From the NCBI GenBank assembly GCA_038323835.1, contig JBBQHI010000004.1, positions 62,001-126,000 on the forward strand: a stretch of DNA of 64,000 bases. Direction: 5' to 3'. Position 1 is the first letter of the stretch, and each line of letters begins with the position of its first letter. The stretch comes from JACVRW01 sp038323835 (GTDB taxonomy: Bacteria; Actinomycetota; Thermoleophilia; Solirubrobacterales; Thermoleophilaceae). The position numbers and the translations under genes were made by a program. The notes beneath the pieces were generated by a model. The model did no database searches and was not told the DNA's origin. It was given only the letters and a program-made list of their open reading frames with translations. Shown one piece after another: positions 1-8,751 of the stretch.

Positions 1-1196
1 GCCAGGTCGATGGCCTCGTCCAGCGAGTCCACCACGGTGATGGGCACCACCGGGCCGAAGATCTCCTCGCGCATGATGCGCATGTCGGGGGTCACGCCGG
101 TGAGCACGGCGGGCGCGTAGAAGCCCGCGTTTGGGAGTCCCTCCACCTCGCGGGGACCGCCGGAGAGCAGCGTGGCCCCGTGCGCCACGGCGTCGTCCAC
201 CAGCTCGCGCACGGTGTCGAGCTGCTCGGCGGACACCATCGGACCCACCTCGGTGGACCAGTCCATCGGGTTGCCCACCCGCAGCGCCTCGGCGCCGGCC
301 ACCACGCCCTCGATGAAGCGCTCCGACACCGCGCGCTCCACGTACACGCGCTCGATGCCCGAGCAGGTCTGGCCGGCGTTGGCGAACCCGCCCCACAGGC
401 ACCCCGAGATGGCGTTGGGGAGGTTCGCGTCCGCGCAGACGATCATCGGATCCTTGCCGCCAAGCTCGAGCACCGAGCCCTTCATGCGGTCGGCGCACGC
501 CCGGCCGACGCCGCGGCCGACCTCGACCGAGCCCGTGAAGAAGATCTTGGCCGCGGTGGACTCCACCAGCGCCTGACCCACGGTGCCGCCGCCGTGCACG
601 GTGCGTACGAGGCCCTCGGGGAGACCGGCCCGCTCGAACACGTCCTGGATCCGCTGGCCGATCAGTGGGGTCAGGGAGGCGGGCTTCAGCACCACGCCGT
701 TGCCGGCCATGAGCGCCACCGCCACCTCTCCGAACGGGATGGACCAGGGGTAGTTCCAGGGCGCGATCACGCCCACCACCCCGAGCGGCTCGAACGTGTG
801 GCGCGCCCGCTTCTGCCGGAAGAAGAGCGGCAGCGGCACGCGCTCGTCGCTGAGAATGCCCGGACCCGACTCGGCCAGCCAGCGGAGCGAGTCGATGGTG
901 GGCACCAGCTCCATGGCGTAGGACTCGGCGCGCGGCTTGCCCTGCTCCCGGGTGAGGAGGGTGGAGAGCTCGTCCAGCTGATCGATGATCGCCTGCCCGG
1001 CGCGGCGCATGTAGCGGGCCCGGTCCCCGAGCGGCAGCTGCGCCCAGAATGGCTGCACCGCGGCCACGTCGTCCACCACCGACTGCACCTGCTCGGGGGT
1101 GACGGTGGGCACCGATCCCAGTCGAGCGCCGTCGATGGGGCTGAACGACTCGAGCTCCTCGGGCGGGGCCTGGACGGATCTGAGCACGGCTTCCAT
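1..1196 (-). CDS. Aldehyde dehydrogenase family protein (C-terminus cut by window edge)
   Basis: NAD(P)-dependent oxidation of an aldehyde to a carboxylic acid; the substrate cannot be read from the sequence. Translating the minus strand from the ATG at 1196 gives about 398 residues of the ALDH fold before the window ends. Visible motifs are the Rossmann-side APWNYP, the general-base segment ELGGKDP and the nucleophile segment NAGQTCSG (Cys codon at 363-365), followed by EEIFGPVVP. All active-site residues are present, so the enzyme should be functional. It lies 15 bases after the rarA stop on the same strand and is probably cotranscribed with it. The missing end would be roughly 100 residues for a normal family length. 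Confidence 0.93.
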   Translation of the reverse strand, partial: MEAVLRSVQAPPEELESFSPIDGARLGSVPTVTPEQVQSVVDDVAAVQPFWAQLPLGDRARYMRRAGQAIIDQLDELSTLLTREQGKPRAESYAMELVPTIDSLRWLAESGPGILSDERVPLPLFFRQKRARHTFEPLGVVGVIAPWNYPWSIPFGEVAVALMAGNGVVLKPASLTPLIGQRIQDVFERAGLPEGLVRTVHGGGTVGQALVESTAAKIFFTGSVEVGRGVGRACADRMKGSVLELGGKDPMIVCADANLPNAISGCLWGGFANAGQTCSGIERVYVERAVSERFIEGVVAGAEALRVGNPMDWSTEVGPMVSAEQLDTVRELVDDAVAHGATLLSGGPREVEGLPNAGFYAPAVLTGVTPDMRIMREEIFGPVVPITVVDSLDEAIDL

Positions 1197-1211
1197 GAGG
1201 CCGATTCTGCC

Positions 1212-2543
1212 CTACTCGCGCCCGCGCTCTCGCCGGATGCGCTCCAGGCGCTCCCGCAGCTCGTGCTCCTCGCCGTGATCGGTGAGCTCGAGAAAGCGCG
1301 CGCCCTCGGCCTCGGCCGGCATCAGCTCCTGGTCGGCCACCCCCGCCGGATGGTCATGCGGATAGTCGTAGCCCTCGCCGCGGCCGAGCTTCTTCGCGCC
1401 CGGGTAGGCGGCGCTGCGCAGCGCGGAGGGCGGGTGCGGGGTGCCGTGCTCGCGCACCCATTCCCTGGCCCGGCCGATGCCACGATTGGAAGCGTTCGAC
1501 TTCGGGGCCAGCGCGAGGTACACCGCGGCTTGGGCCAGGTTCAGGGCGCACTCGGGCATGCCCACGTGCTCCACCGCGGCGGCGGCGGCCACGGCCACCT
1601 GGAGTGCCCGCGGGTCGGCGTTGCCGATGTCCTCGCTGGCCAGCACGATCATCCGCCGCGCCACGTATCGAGGATCCTCGCCACCCTCGAGCATCCCGGC
1701 CAGGTAGAGCAGCGATGCGTCCGGATCCGACCCGCGCGTGGACTTGATCCAGGCCGAGATCAGGTCGTAGTGGCCGTCGCCCCCCTTGTCGTAGAGGATC
1801 GCGCTGCGCTGGAGCGAGTCCTCGGCCACCCGTAGCGTGACCGTCCCTCCCTCGCCCACGGTTTCGCAGGCCAGCTCGAGCGCGGAGAGCGCGGTGCGTG
1901 CGTCCCCACCCGCCCGCAGGGCAAGGAAGTCGAGCGCGGCGTCGTCCACCTGCGCGGAGGAGGTGATGCCCCGCTCGTCGCCCAGCGAGCGGCGCAGCAG
2001 CGCCAGCACGTGCTCGGTCTCGAGCGCGTGCAGCTCGTACACGCGGCAGCGGGAGAGCAGCGCCGCGTTCACCTCGAAGTACGGGTTCTCGGTGGTGGCC
2101 CCCACCAGCGCCACCAGGCCCTCCTCCACCGCCGGGAGCAGGGTGTCCTGCTGTGCCTTGTTGAAGCGGTGGATCTCGTCCAGGAAGAAGATCGTGCGCT
2201 CGCCGCTCGTGGAGCGCCGGTGCTGCGCCCGCTCCATCACCTCGCGCACCTCCGCCCGCCCGGCGTTCACGGCCGAGGCCTCCTCGAAAGCGGCCTGGGC
2301 GTTCACGGCGAGCAGACGTGCCAGCGTGGTCTTGCCGGTGCCGGGCGGTCCGTAGAGGATCATCGAGTGCGGCTTGCCCTCCTCGATCGTGGTGCGCAAC
2401 GCGGCGCCGCGGCCGAGCAGGTGCTCCTGGCCCACGAACTCGCCCAGGGTGCCCGGGCGCATCCGGGCCGCCAGCGGTTGGTCGGGGGCCGGCATCCCGG
2501 TCCGCCCCCGGGGTGAGTCCTCCAGGTCGAAGAGCCGCTCCAC
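1212..2543 (-). CDS. rarA: Replication-associated recombination protein A (RarA/MgsA AAA+ ATPase)
   Basis: AAA+ ATPase that acts at stalled replication forks in the RarA/Mgs1/WRNIP1 family. The 443-residue protein has Walker A GPPGTGKT at about 65-72, Walker B FFLDEIHR near 118-125, a sensor segment GATTEN and the C-terminal MgsA tetramerisation region, which includes the typical HLGMPE-like stretch (here HVGMPEC). Start is GTG at 2543. A CAGAAT hexamer lies 6 bases upstream, and no ribosome binding site is visible, so the mRNA may be leaderless. Followed 15 bases later by the aldehyde dehydrogenase. Confidence 0.95.
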   Translation of the reverse strand: MERLFDLEDSPRGRTGMPAPDQPLAARMRPGTLGEFVGQEHLLGRGAALRTTIEEGKPHSMILYGPPGTGKTTLARLLAVNAQAAFEEASAVNAGRAEVREVMERAQHRRSTSGERTIFFLDEIHRFNKAQQDTLLPAVEEGLVALVGATTENPYFEVNAALLSRCRVYELHALETEHVLALLRRSLGDERGITSSAQVDDAALDFLALRAGGDARTALSALELACETVGEGGTVTLRVAEDSLQRSAILYDKGGDGHYDLISAWIKSTRGSDPDASLLYLAGMLEGGEDPRYVARRMIVLASEDIGNADPRALQVAVAAAAAVEHVGMPECALNLAQAAVYLALAPKSNASNRGIGRAREWVREHGTPHPPSALRSAAYPGAKKLGRGEGYDYPHDHPAGVADQELMPAEAEGARFLELTDHGEEHELRERLERIRRERGRE

Positions 2544-2703
2544 GCCTCGATTCTGGCAGCGCGGGCGGCCGGGGCGCTAGTTGGAGGCCCGGCGCCTGCG
2601 GGGCTCCGCCGGCGAACGGCGGCGGGGTGGGGCGCCTCGGGCTCAGGGGGTGTGGCGCCTAATGCATGCATGCCATGCAAAAGGAACCAAGCCCCCCAGG
2701 GCG

Positions 2704-3522
2704 CTAGAGGCGCCCGAGGAAGTCCAGCAGCGCGTCGACGGTGCGGCCGGGCTCGTCCTCCCACACGAAGTGCCCGGCGTCCTCGATCACGGCCAGCTCC
2801 GCGCCCGGTAGCTCCCGGGCCAGGCGGTGGGCGCCGGCCACCGGGGAGAACTCGTCGCGGTCCCCCCACACGAGCAGCACCGGTACGTCGAGGTCGGCCA
2901 GCGCGCCCTCGTAGGGCGCGAGCTTCTCGAAGTCCCCGGAGCGGTAGAGCTCGAGCTGAGCCTCGCGGCGGCGCTCGTCCGAGAACGCCTTCCAGTACTC
3001 GTCCACCGCGCTCTCGTCGATCCCCACGCTCGAGTGGTCCAGCAGCTCGGCGAAGGCGCCGCGGGTCAGGTCGGCCATCAACTTCTCGCCCTCGCCCGCC
3101 GTGCGCAGGGTCTCCGCAAGGCCATGCCAGCGGCCGTCGGGGAAGAACCCGCTCGAGCTGATCACGAGCGCGGTGGCGGCGCCGGCGTTGTCGCAGGCCC
3201 AGCGCAGCCCGATCAGCCCGCCCCAGTCGTGCACCACGAGTACGCAGGTGTCGATGTCGAGCTGGTCGCGGAACTCCTCCAGGCGCTCGGTGTGGCGCTC
3301 CCAGGTGCCGGACGGGTCGGCCGGCGAGTCGCCGAAGCCGGCCAGGTCGGGGGCCACAGCCCGCCAGCCCGCGTCGCCGAGCGCCGGGAGTACGTCGCGC
3401 CACATGTACGAGGACTCGGGGTAGCCGTGCACGAGCAGCACCGGATCCCCGTCGGGAGGCCCCGCCTCGCGCCAGGCCAGGCCGGAGCCCTGGTGTTCCG
3501 AGGACTCGGAGGGGCCGCTCAT
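2704..3522 (-). CDS. Alpha/beta hydrolase, epoxide hydrolase / haloalkane dehalogenase-like
   Basis: A 272-residue alpha/beta hydrolase. The oxyanion segment HGYPESS (about 32-38), the nucleophile elbow VVHDWGG with Asp near residue 99, and the late catalytic His in AGHFVWED fit the branch with an Asp nucleophile (epoxide hydrolases and haloalkane dehalogenases) rather than Ser esterases. The natural substrate is unknown. I chose the ATG at 3522 over an upstream ATG at 3576 because a TATATG -10 element (3530-3535, minus strand) ends 7 bases before it, matching the leaderless spacing seen across the window. The 3576 start would run through the divergent promoter and the M20 peptidase gene. It is followed by 160 bases without a gene before rarA. 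Confidence 0.85.
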   Translation of the reverse strand: MSGPSESSEHQGSGLAWREAGPPDGDPVLLVHGYPESSYMWRDVLPALGDAGWRAVAPDLAGFGDSPADPSGTWERHTERLEEFRDQLDIDTCVLVVHDWGGLIGLRWACDNAGAATALVISSSGFFPDGRWHGLAETLRTAGEGEKLMADLTRGAFAELLDHSSVGIDESAVDEYWKAFSDERRREAQLELYRSGDFEKLAPYEGALADLDVPVLLVWGDRDEFSPVAGAHRLARELPGAELAVIEDAGHFVWEDEPGRTVDALLDFLGRL

Positions 3523-3529
3523 GTCTCTC

Positions 3530-3537
3530 CATATACT
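3530..3537. promoter_or_regulatory. Overlapping divergent -10 elements of two leaderless genes
   Basis: On the plus strand TATACT (3532-3537) ends 7 bases before a GTG at 3545. On the minus strand TATATG (3535-3530) ends 7 bases before the ATG at 3522. The two hexamers share four base pairs. Neither gene has a Shine-Dalgarno sequence. I infer one bidirectional core promoter serving both genes. Confidence 0.65.
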
Positions 3538-3544
3538 CGATCGG

Positions 3545-4852
3545 GTGCCCGATCGCTCGCGCCTAGAGAGCCGCACGACCGAGCTGCTTCAGCGCCTGAT
3601 CCGCTTCAACACCGTGAATCCCCCCGGTGACGAGCAGGCCGCGCAGGAGTTCCTCAAGGAGCAGCTCGAGGCCGCCGGGTTCGAGTGCGAGCTGCTCTCC
3701 GACGTGCCCGGCCGCCCCAACCTGGTGGCCCGCATGCGCGCCAGGTCCGACGGCCCGCGCCTGTGCCTCCTCGGCCACGTGGACACCGTGCTGGCCGACC
3801 CGGAGGAGTGGACGGTGGACCCGTGGTCGGGAGAGCTGCGCGACGGCTGCGTTTGGGGACGAGGCGCGCTCGACATGAAGAGCCAGGTGGCCGCGGAGGC
3901 CGCTGCCGCGCTCACCCTGGTCGAGGAGGGCTGGCGGCCCGAGGCGGGCGAGCTGCTGCTGGTGTTCACCTGCGACGAGGAGACCGGCGCCGAGCACGGG
4001 GCGCGCTGGCTCTGCGAGCAGCACCCGGACCGGGTGGCCTGCGACATGGTGGTGAACGAGGGCGCCGGCGAGGTCTTCGAGTTCGACGGCCGCCGGCTCT
4101 ACGGCGTGTGCGCGGGCGAGAAGGGCGTCTTCCGCTTTACGGTCACGGCGCACGGGCGCGCCGGTCACGCGTCGGTGCCACGGATCGGCGACAACGCGCT
4201 GGTGAAGCTCGCCCCGGCGCTGGCGGCGCTCGCCGCCGGGCGCCCAGCCTACGAGCTCACTCCAGAGCCCGAGGCGCTGCTCTCGGCGATGGGCCTCGAC
4301 CCCTCCGACCTGGAGGGAGCGGTGCGGGCCCTGGAGGAGCGCGACCCGCGCCTGGCCGTGATCGTCGAGCCGATGCTCGGCGTGACGATGACGCCCACGA
4401 TGGCCTCGGCGTCACCCAAGATCAACGTGATCCCCTCTCGTGCGCAGCTGCGCGTGGACTGCCGGGTGCCCCCCGAGATGGGCGAGGAGCATGCGCTCGC
4501 GCGCATACGCGAGGTGCTGGGCGACGACGGCCTCGACATCGACTTCGACGAGACTGTGGTGGGCAACCGCTCGCCGCTCGACACTCCGCTCATGGGCCAC
4601 ATCAGCTCCTTCCTCGAGCGCGAGGACCCGGGCGCCGCCGCTGTGCCGGTGGTGCTGCCGGGCTTCTCGGACTCACGCTGGTTCCGCTCGGCCTTCCCCG
4701 ACTGCACCGCATACGGGTTCTTCCCCCAGCGCACGATGGACCTGTTCGAGGCGCTCCCGCTCGTGCACGGCGCCGACGAGCGCGTGCCGGTGGAGGACCT
4801 CGGGTTCGCCGCGGCGTTCTACGCCGGGCTGGCGGAGGAGGTGCTGCGGTGA
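3545..4852 (+). CDS. M20 family metallopeptidase (ArgE/DapE/carboxypeptidase G2-like)
   Basis: Zinc-dependent amidohydrolase/peptidase that removes an acyl or amino acid group from a small substrate, which is unknown. The family metal and catalytic motifs are visible: LLGHVDTV near residue 75, GRGALDMKS with the bridging Asp, and CDEETGAEHG with the general-base Glu. A dimerisation domain lies in the middle and a C-terminal His in VHGADER. With GTG 3545 the protein has 435 residues; an in-frame ATG at 3521 would add eight. I prefer 3545 because TATACT lies 7 bases upstream and the 3521 ATG precedes that promoter. The stop overlaps the next gene's start as GTGA, so translation is probably coupled. 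Confidence 0.9.
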   Translation: MPDRSRLESRTTELLQRLIRFNTVNPPGDEQAAQEFLKEQLEAAGFECELLSDVPGRPNLVARMRARSDGPRLCLLGHVDTVLADPEEWTVDPWSGELRDGCVWGRGALDMKSQVAAEAAAALTLVEEGWRPEAGELLLVFTCDEETGAEHGARWLCEQHPDRVACDMVVNEGAGEVFEFDGRRLYGVCAGEKGVFRFTVTAHGRAGHASVPRIGDNALVKLAPALAALAAGRPAYELTPEPEALLSAMGLDPSDLEGAVRALEERDPRLAVIVEPMLGVTMTPTMASASPKINVIPSRAQLRVDCRVPPEMGEEHALARIREVLGDDGLDIDFDETVVGNRSPLDTPLMGHISSFLEREDPGAAAVPVVLPGFSDSRWFRSAFPDCTAYGFFPQRTMDLFEALPLVHGADERVPVEDLGFAAAFYAGLAEEVLR

Positions 4853-5658
4853 CGCGGCCGGTGCCGGGGGCGAAGCTGCGACTCGGGGGCATGGCCCTCC
4901 GCAACGGGCTGCTGGTGCACGGCCCCACCCACTGGGCCGCCGCGGTGCGCGACGACCAGGGCCTGATACAGGTGGCCTCCGGGCGCAAGCCGCGGCTCGG
5001 CGGCCGCGCGGCGGAGCGGGTGCCCGGCGTCCGCGGAGTCCTGAAGCTGGGCGAGGCGATGGCCGTGATCCCGCTGGTCAAGCGCGCGCTTCCCGGCGCC
5101 CGCCTCCCCATGCAGGACAGGCGCACCCTGAGTGCGATGGGCGCCGCCGCGCTCGGCGGCCAGGCCATTCGCTCGGCCGGCGCCCGCACGGTCGGTCGCG
5201 AGGCCGCCGTGGCGCTCATGAGCTTGATGCCCGCCGTGCTGGCCCTGCGCGGCGGCGACCTCGCCGCCTACCACGGGGTGGAGCACAAGGCGATCGGGGG
5301 TTACGAGGACGACTCCGACGCCGCCGAGGCCACCAAGGAGCACGACCGCTGCGGCTCCCACCTGGTCACACCGATGCTGGCCGCCGCCGCGCTCGGAAAC
5401 GTGGCCGTGCGCCGCGTGGGCCTGCGTGGGCCTGCGGCCGAGGCCGCCGTGAGCATCGGCAGCGCCGCGGTGGCGGTGGAGATCTTCGCCTGGTCGGAGC
5501 GCCACGCGGAGAGCCGGACGGCCAGGCTCTTGCGCAAGCCCGGCCACGAGATGCAGCGCGTGGTGGGCACCCGCGAGCCCAGCACGGAGCAGCTCGAGGT
5601 GGGAGCGGCCGCCCTGGAGGAGATCCTGCGCGTGGAGGGCGCGGCCGAGGCTTCCTGA
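4849..5658 (+). CDS. DUF1385 domain-containing protein
   Basis: A 269-residue member of the DUF1385 family, whose function is not established. The hallmark motif AYHGVEHKAIGGYE sits near residue 145, followed by the conserved HDRCGSHL segment; the His, Glu and Cys residues there suggest a metal or membrane-associated enzyme, which is inference. Moderately hydrophobic Ala/Leu-rich segments flank the motif. The GTG start at 4849 overlaps the stop of the M20 peptidase and the stop is 5 bases before the NAPRTase-like gene, so the three form one operon. Confidence 0.85.
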   Translation: MTRPVPGAKLRLGGMALRNGLLVHGPTHWAAAVRDDQGLIQVASGRKPRLGGRAAERVPGVRGVLKLGEAMAVIPLVKRALPGARLPMQDRRTLSAMGAAALGGQAIRSAGARTVGREAAVALMSLMPAVLALRGGDLAAYHGVEHKAIGGYEDDSDAAEATKEHDRCGSHLVTPMLAAAALGNVAVRRVGLRGPAAEAAVSIGSAAVAVEIFAWSERHAESRTARLLRKPGHEMQRVVGTREPSTEQLEVGAAALEEILRVEGAAEAS

Positions 5659-5663
5659 GACGG

Positions 5664-6761
5664 ATGGCCACCGAGCCCCGCACGCGGTCGCGCACGGACC
5701 CCTCGGTGTTCCGCCTGCCGGTGGAGAAGATCCGCGAGGGCTACTACACCGACGCCTACTTCAACTACACGAAGGAGCTGCTCGAGGCCGAGGGCCGGCA
5801 CCCGCGCGTGACCATGCAGGTGTTCCAGAAGCAGGAGGCGGTGCTGGGCGGCATCGACGAGGCCATCGCGGTGCTCAAGCAGTGCGCGGGCCGCCAGGCC
5901 CCCGACGGCTGGCAGCCGGGCTGGGACGAGTTGAACGTGCAGGCACTGAACGAGGCGGACGAGGTCCCGCCTCTCGAGACCATCCTCACGATCGAGGGCG
6001 ACTACTCGCTCTTCGCGCACCTGGAGACGGTCTACCTCGGCTGCCTGGCCCGTCGCACGCTGGTGATGAGCAACGTGCGCGAGGTGGTGAACGCGGCCAA
6101 CGGCAAGCCGATCCTCTTCTTCCCCGCCCGGCACGACCATTGGATCGTGCAGACGGGCGACGGCTGGGCCGCGCACGTGGCCGGCGCGATCGGGGTGTCC
6201 ACCGACGCCCAGGCCTCCTGGTGGGGCGGCCGCGGCGTGGGCACCGTCCCGCACGGGCTGATCGCGGCCTTCGGAGGGGACACCGTGGGGGCGGCCAGGG
6301 CCTTCGCGGACCGGTACGGCGACGAGACGAACGTGACCGTGCTGGTGGACTTCGAGAACGATTCCGTGCGCACTTCCCTCGAGGTGGCCGACGCCCTGGG
6401 CGACCGGCTCTGGGGCGTTCGCCTCGATACCTCCGAGCGGCTGGTGGACCGTGCCCTCTGGCACCGCATGGGCGAGTTCCAGCCCACCGGAGTCAACCCC
6501 GAGCTGGTTCGCGCCGTGCGCGACGCGCTGGACCAGGCGGGCCACGAGCGGGTGCGGATCGTGGTGTCCGGTGGGTTCGATGCCGCCAAGATCCGCGAGT
6601 TCGAGGCGCTCGGGGCGCCGGTGGACTCCTACGGCGTGGGATCCTCGCTGTTGCGCGGCCAGAACGACTTCACGGCCGATGTGGTTCTGCTGGACGGACG
6701 TGACTGCGCCAAGGCCGGGCGCCGCCACCGTCCGAACCCGCGGCTGGTATCCGTCTCCTGA
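5664..6761 (+). CDS. pncB: Nicotinate phosphoribosyltransferase
   Basis: Joins nicotinate to PRPP to give nicotinate mononucleotide in NAD salvage. The 365-residue protein shows the family signatures: an N-terminal segment with EGYYTDAYF, a central GTVPHGLIAAFGGDT loop, the VLVDFENDS strand with acidic residues, and the phosphate-binding VSGGFDAAKI and YGVGSSL loops. It is at the short end for the family, which usually has about 350-450 residues. The ATG at 5664 has no strong ribosome binding site but lies 5 bases after the DUF1385 stop, which suggests translation coupled to the operon. Confidence 0.9.
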   Translation: MATEPRTRSRTDPSVFRLPVEKIREGYYTDAYFNYTKELLEAEGRHPRVTMQVFQKQEAVLGGIDEAIAVLKQCAGRQAPDGWQPGWDELNVQALNEADEVPPLETILTIEGDYSLFAHLETVYLGCLARRTLVMSNVREVVNAANGKPILFFPARHDHWIVQTGDGWAAHVAGAIGVSTDAQASWWGGRGVGTVPHGLIAAFGGDTVGAARAFADRYGDETNVTVLVDFENDSVRTSLEVADALGDRLWGVRLDTSERLVDRALWHRMGEFQPTGVNPELVRAVRDALDQAGHERVRIVVSGGFDAAKIREFEALGAPVDSYGVGSSLLRGQNDFTADVVLLDGRDCAKAGRRHRPNPRLVSVS

Positions 6762-6802
6762 ATCCTCATGGAGCGCGGCCGAATGGCCGATCTAGACCGG
6801 AG

Positions 6803-8707
6803 ATGCGGCGCCTCACCCTCCTGACGCTGGTCAGTGCGCTGGTTGCGCTGACCGGAGCCGTCCCCTCCGCCAAGGCGGCGGGCGGCGGAGCTGCGACCTG
6901 CACGAATACTGTCGCGGTTCCGCGCGACAAGACGTTCGGGGACCTCCTGCTTCCAAAGGGGGCGTATGGCGTCACGGTCTCCGACTCGGGCGACCTGAGC
7001 TGCGCCCTGGCGATCAGCGCGCTGCGCGGGTTCGTGGCCGAGCCGGGAGCCGCCGTGCCCGACGGCTGGGACGTGAACGCAGCCAGGAGCCAGTTCGTGC
7101 GCGAGGACAGCACCGACCGCTTCACCGTCCAGGCGGTGACGCCGGCGGCGGACAGTGGATTCGACCTCGGCGTGGTCCGCGACAACGCCGTGATCTGGCT
7201 GCCGATCATCTTCATGGGAGCGCTGCTCGTGGTGCTGGCCCTCGCGGTGCGCACCATGCCGCGCACCAAGCCCCAGGAGATCAAGCCCGAGTCCTCCAGC
7301 TCGGTGCGGTGGGATGACGTGGCCGGCGTGGAGGAGGCCAAGGACGAGCTCCGCGAGGTGGTGGAGTTCATGCGCGACCCCAAGCGCTTCCGGAAGCTCG
7401 GAGCGCGGGTGCCGAAGGGCATCCTGCTGCACGGCCCCCCCGGCACGGGTAAGACGCTGCTGGCCAAGGCCGTGGCGAACGAGTCCAACGCCACCTTCTA
7501 CGCGCAGTCCGCGGCGTCGTTCGTGGAGATGTTCGTGGGCCTCGGCGCCGCTCGCATCCGGCGGCTGTTCCGGCAGGCGCGCAAGGCGGCCCCGGCCATC
7601 ATCTTCATCGACGAGCTCGACGCCGTGGGCGCCACCCGCGGCAAGGACATCTCGGGCGAGAAGGACCAGACCCTGAACCAGCTCCTGGTGGAGCTCGACG
7701 GCTTCGGCGATCGCGACGACGTGGTGGTGATCGCGGCCTCCAACATGCTGGACCATCTCGATCCGGCGCTCCTGCGCCCGGGCCGCTTCGATCGCCAGAT
7801 CCTGGTGACCCCGCCCGACCTCAAGGGCCGCAAGGCGATCCTCGACGTGCACACCGCCGACAAGCCGCTGGCCGCCGACGTGGACCTGGAGCTGATCGCG
7901 CGTCAGACCAGCGGGCTGAGCGGCGCCGAGCTGGCCAACATCTGCAACGAGGCCGCGATCTTCGCCGGCCGGAACCGCCGCGACTCGCTCGTCACCCGTG
8001 ACTTCCAGGCCGCGCTCGAGCGTGTGATTGCCGGCATGCAGTCCCGCCGCGTGATCACGCCCCATGAGAAGAAGGTGGTGGCCTACCACGAGGCCGGACA
8101 CGCGCTGTGCTCGGAGCTGCTCCCGTCCGTGGAGCGGGTGCACCGGATCTCGATCATCCCGCGTGGCCAGGCCCTCGGCTACACGCTGAACCTGCCGGTG
8201 GAGGACCGCTACCTGAAGACCAAGGACGAGCTGCTCGACTACATGGTGGTCCTCCTGGGCGGCCGCGTGACCGAGCACATCGTGTTCGGCCAGGTGACCA
8301 CCGGCGCCTCCGACGACCTGCGCAAGGTCCACGAGATCAGCCGCTCGATGGTCACCCAGTACGGCATGGGCACCGAGCTGCAGTCGAAGCAGCTGCCCGC
8401 CGACGACTACTCGATGTCCGACCACACACGGCGCACGATCGATGAGGAGCAGCAGTACCTCACCGACCTCGCGCACCGGCGCGCGCTGCGGGTGGTGGGC
8501 GAGAACCGCACCCTTCTCGAGGCCTTCGCGTTCACGCTGCTGGAGAACGAGGTGCTGGAGCGCGAGGACATCGATCGCATCATGCACGCCTATCGGGAGA
8601 ACCTGAACGGCGACGCCGAGCAGATCGTGCGCGCGGCCGGAGCGGGATCGGAGCCGGCCACCGTCGCCGCCGCGCGGGCTCCCCGCGAGCTCCCGCCCGC
8701 CACGTAG
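6803..8707 (+). CDS. ftsH: ATP-dependent zinc metalloprotease FtsH with unusual N-terminal domain
   Basis: Membrane AAA+ protease that extracts and degrades membrane and cytosolic proteins. The 634-residue protein has an N-terminal hydrophobic segment (about 1-26), an extracytoplasmic domain with two cysteines (about 33 and 67), a second membrane helix near 128-150, Walker A GPPGTGKT (211-218), the pore-loop FVEMFVG, the arginine-finger region GRFDRQ and the zinc site HEAGH (about 429-433), with the third ligand region TTGASDDL. All catalytic residues are present. The region between the two membrane helices does not resemble the usual FtsH periplasmic domain to my eye. The gene stands alone between the NAPRTase and epimerase operons. 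Confidence 0.93.
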   Translation: MRRLTLLTLVSALVALTGAVPSAKAAGGGAATCTNTVAVPRDKTFGDLLLPKGAYGVTVSDSGDLSCALAISALRGFVAEPGAAVPDGWDVNAARSQFVREDSTDRFTVQAVTPAADSGFDLGVVRDNAVIWLPIIFMGALLVVLALAVRTMPRTKPQEIKPESSSSVRWDDVAGVEEAKDELREVVEFMRDPKRFRKLGARVPKGILLHGPPGTGKTLLAKAVANESNATFYAQSAASFVEMFVGLGAARIRRLFRQARKAAPAIIFIDELDAVGATRGKDISGEKDQTLNQLLVELDGFGDRDDVVVIAASNMLDHLDPALLRPGRFDRQILVTPPDLKGRKAILDVHTADKPLAADVDLELIARQTSGLSGAELANICNEAAIFAGRNRRDSLVTRDFQAALERVIAGMQSRRVITPHEKKVVAYHEAGHALCSELLPSVERVHRISIIPRGQALGYTLNLPVEDRYLKTKDELLDYMVVLLGGRVTEHIVFGQVTTGASDDLRKVHEISRSMVTQYGMGTELQSKQLPADDYSMSDHTRRTIDEEQQYLTDLAHRRALRVVGENRTLLEAFAFTLLENEVLEREDIDRIMHAYRENLNGDAEQIVRAAGAGSEPATVAAARAPRELPPAT

Positions 8708-8737
8708 AAGCCCGCCGGGACGCCCCTTCCGCCCGAG

Positions 8738-8743
8738 TACACT
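8738..8743 (+). promoter_or_regulatory. -10 element of leaderless epimerase operon
   Basis: TACACT ends 8 bases before the GTG at 8752, and no Shine-Dalgarno sequence separates them. Confidence 0.6.
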
Positions 8744-8751
8744 CGGCGGCC

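Noticed and set aside
180..1835. Long open frame of 551 codons on the plus strand
   Set aside because: It is antisense to the aldehyde dehydrogenase and rarA, has the odd His/Arg/Gly-rich composition of high-GC shadow frames and no recognisable domain.
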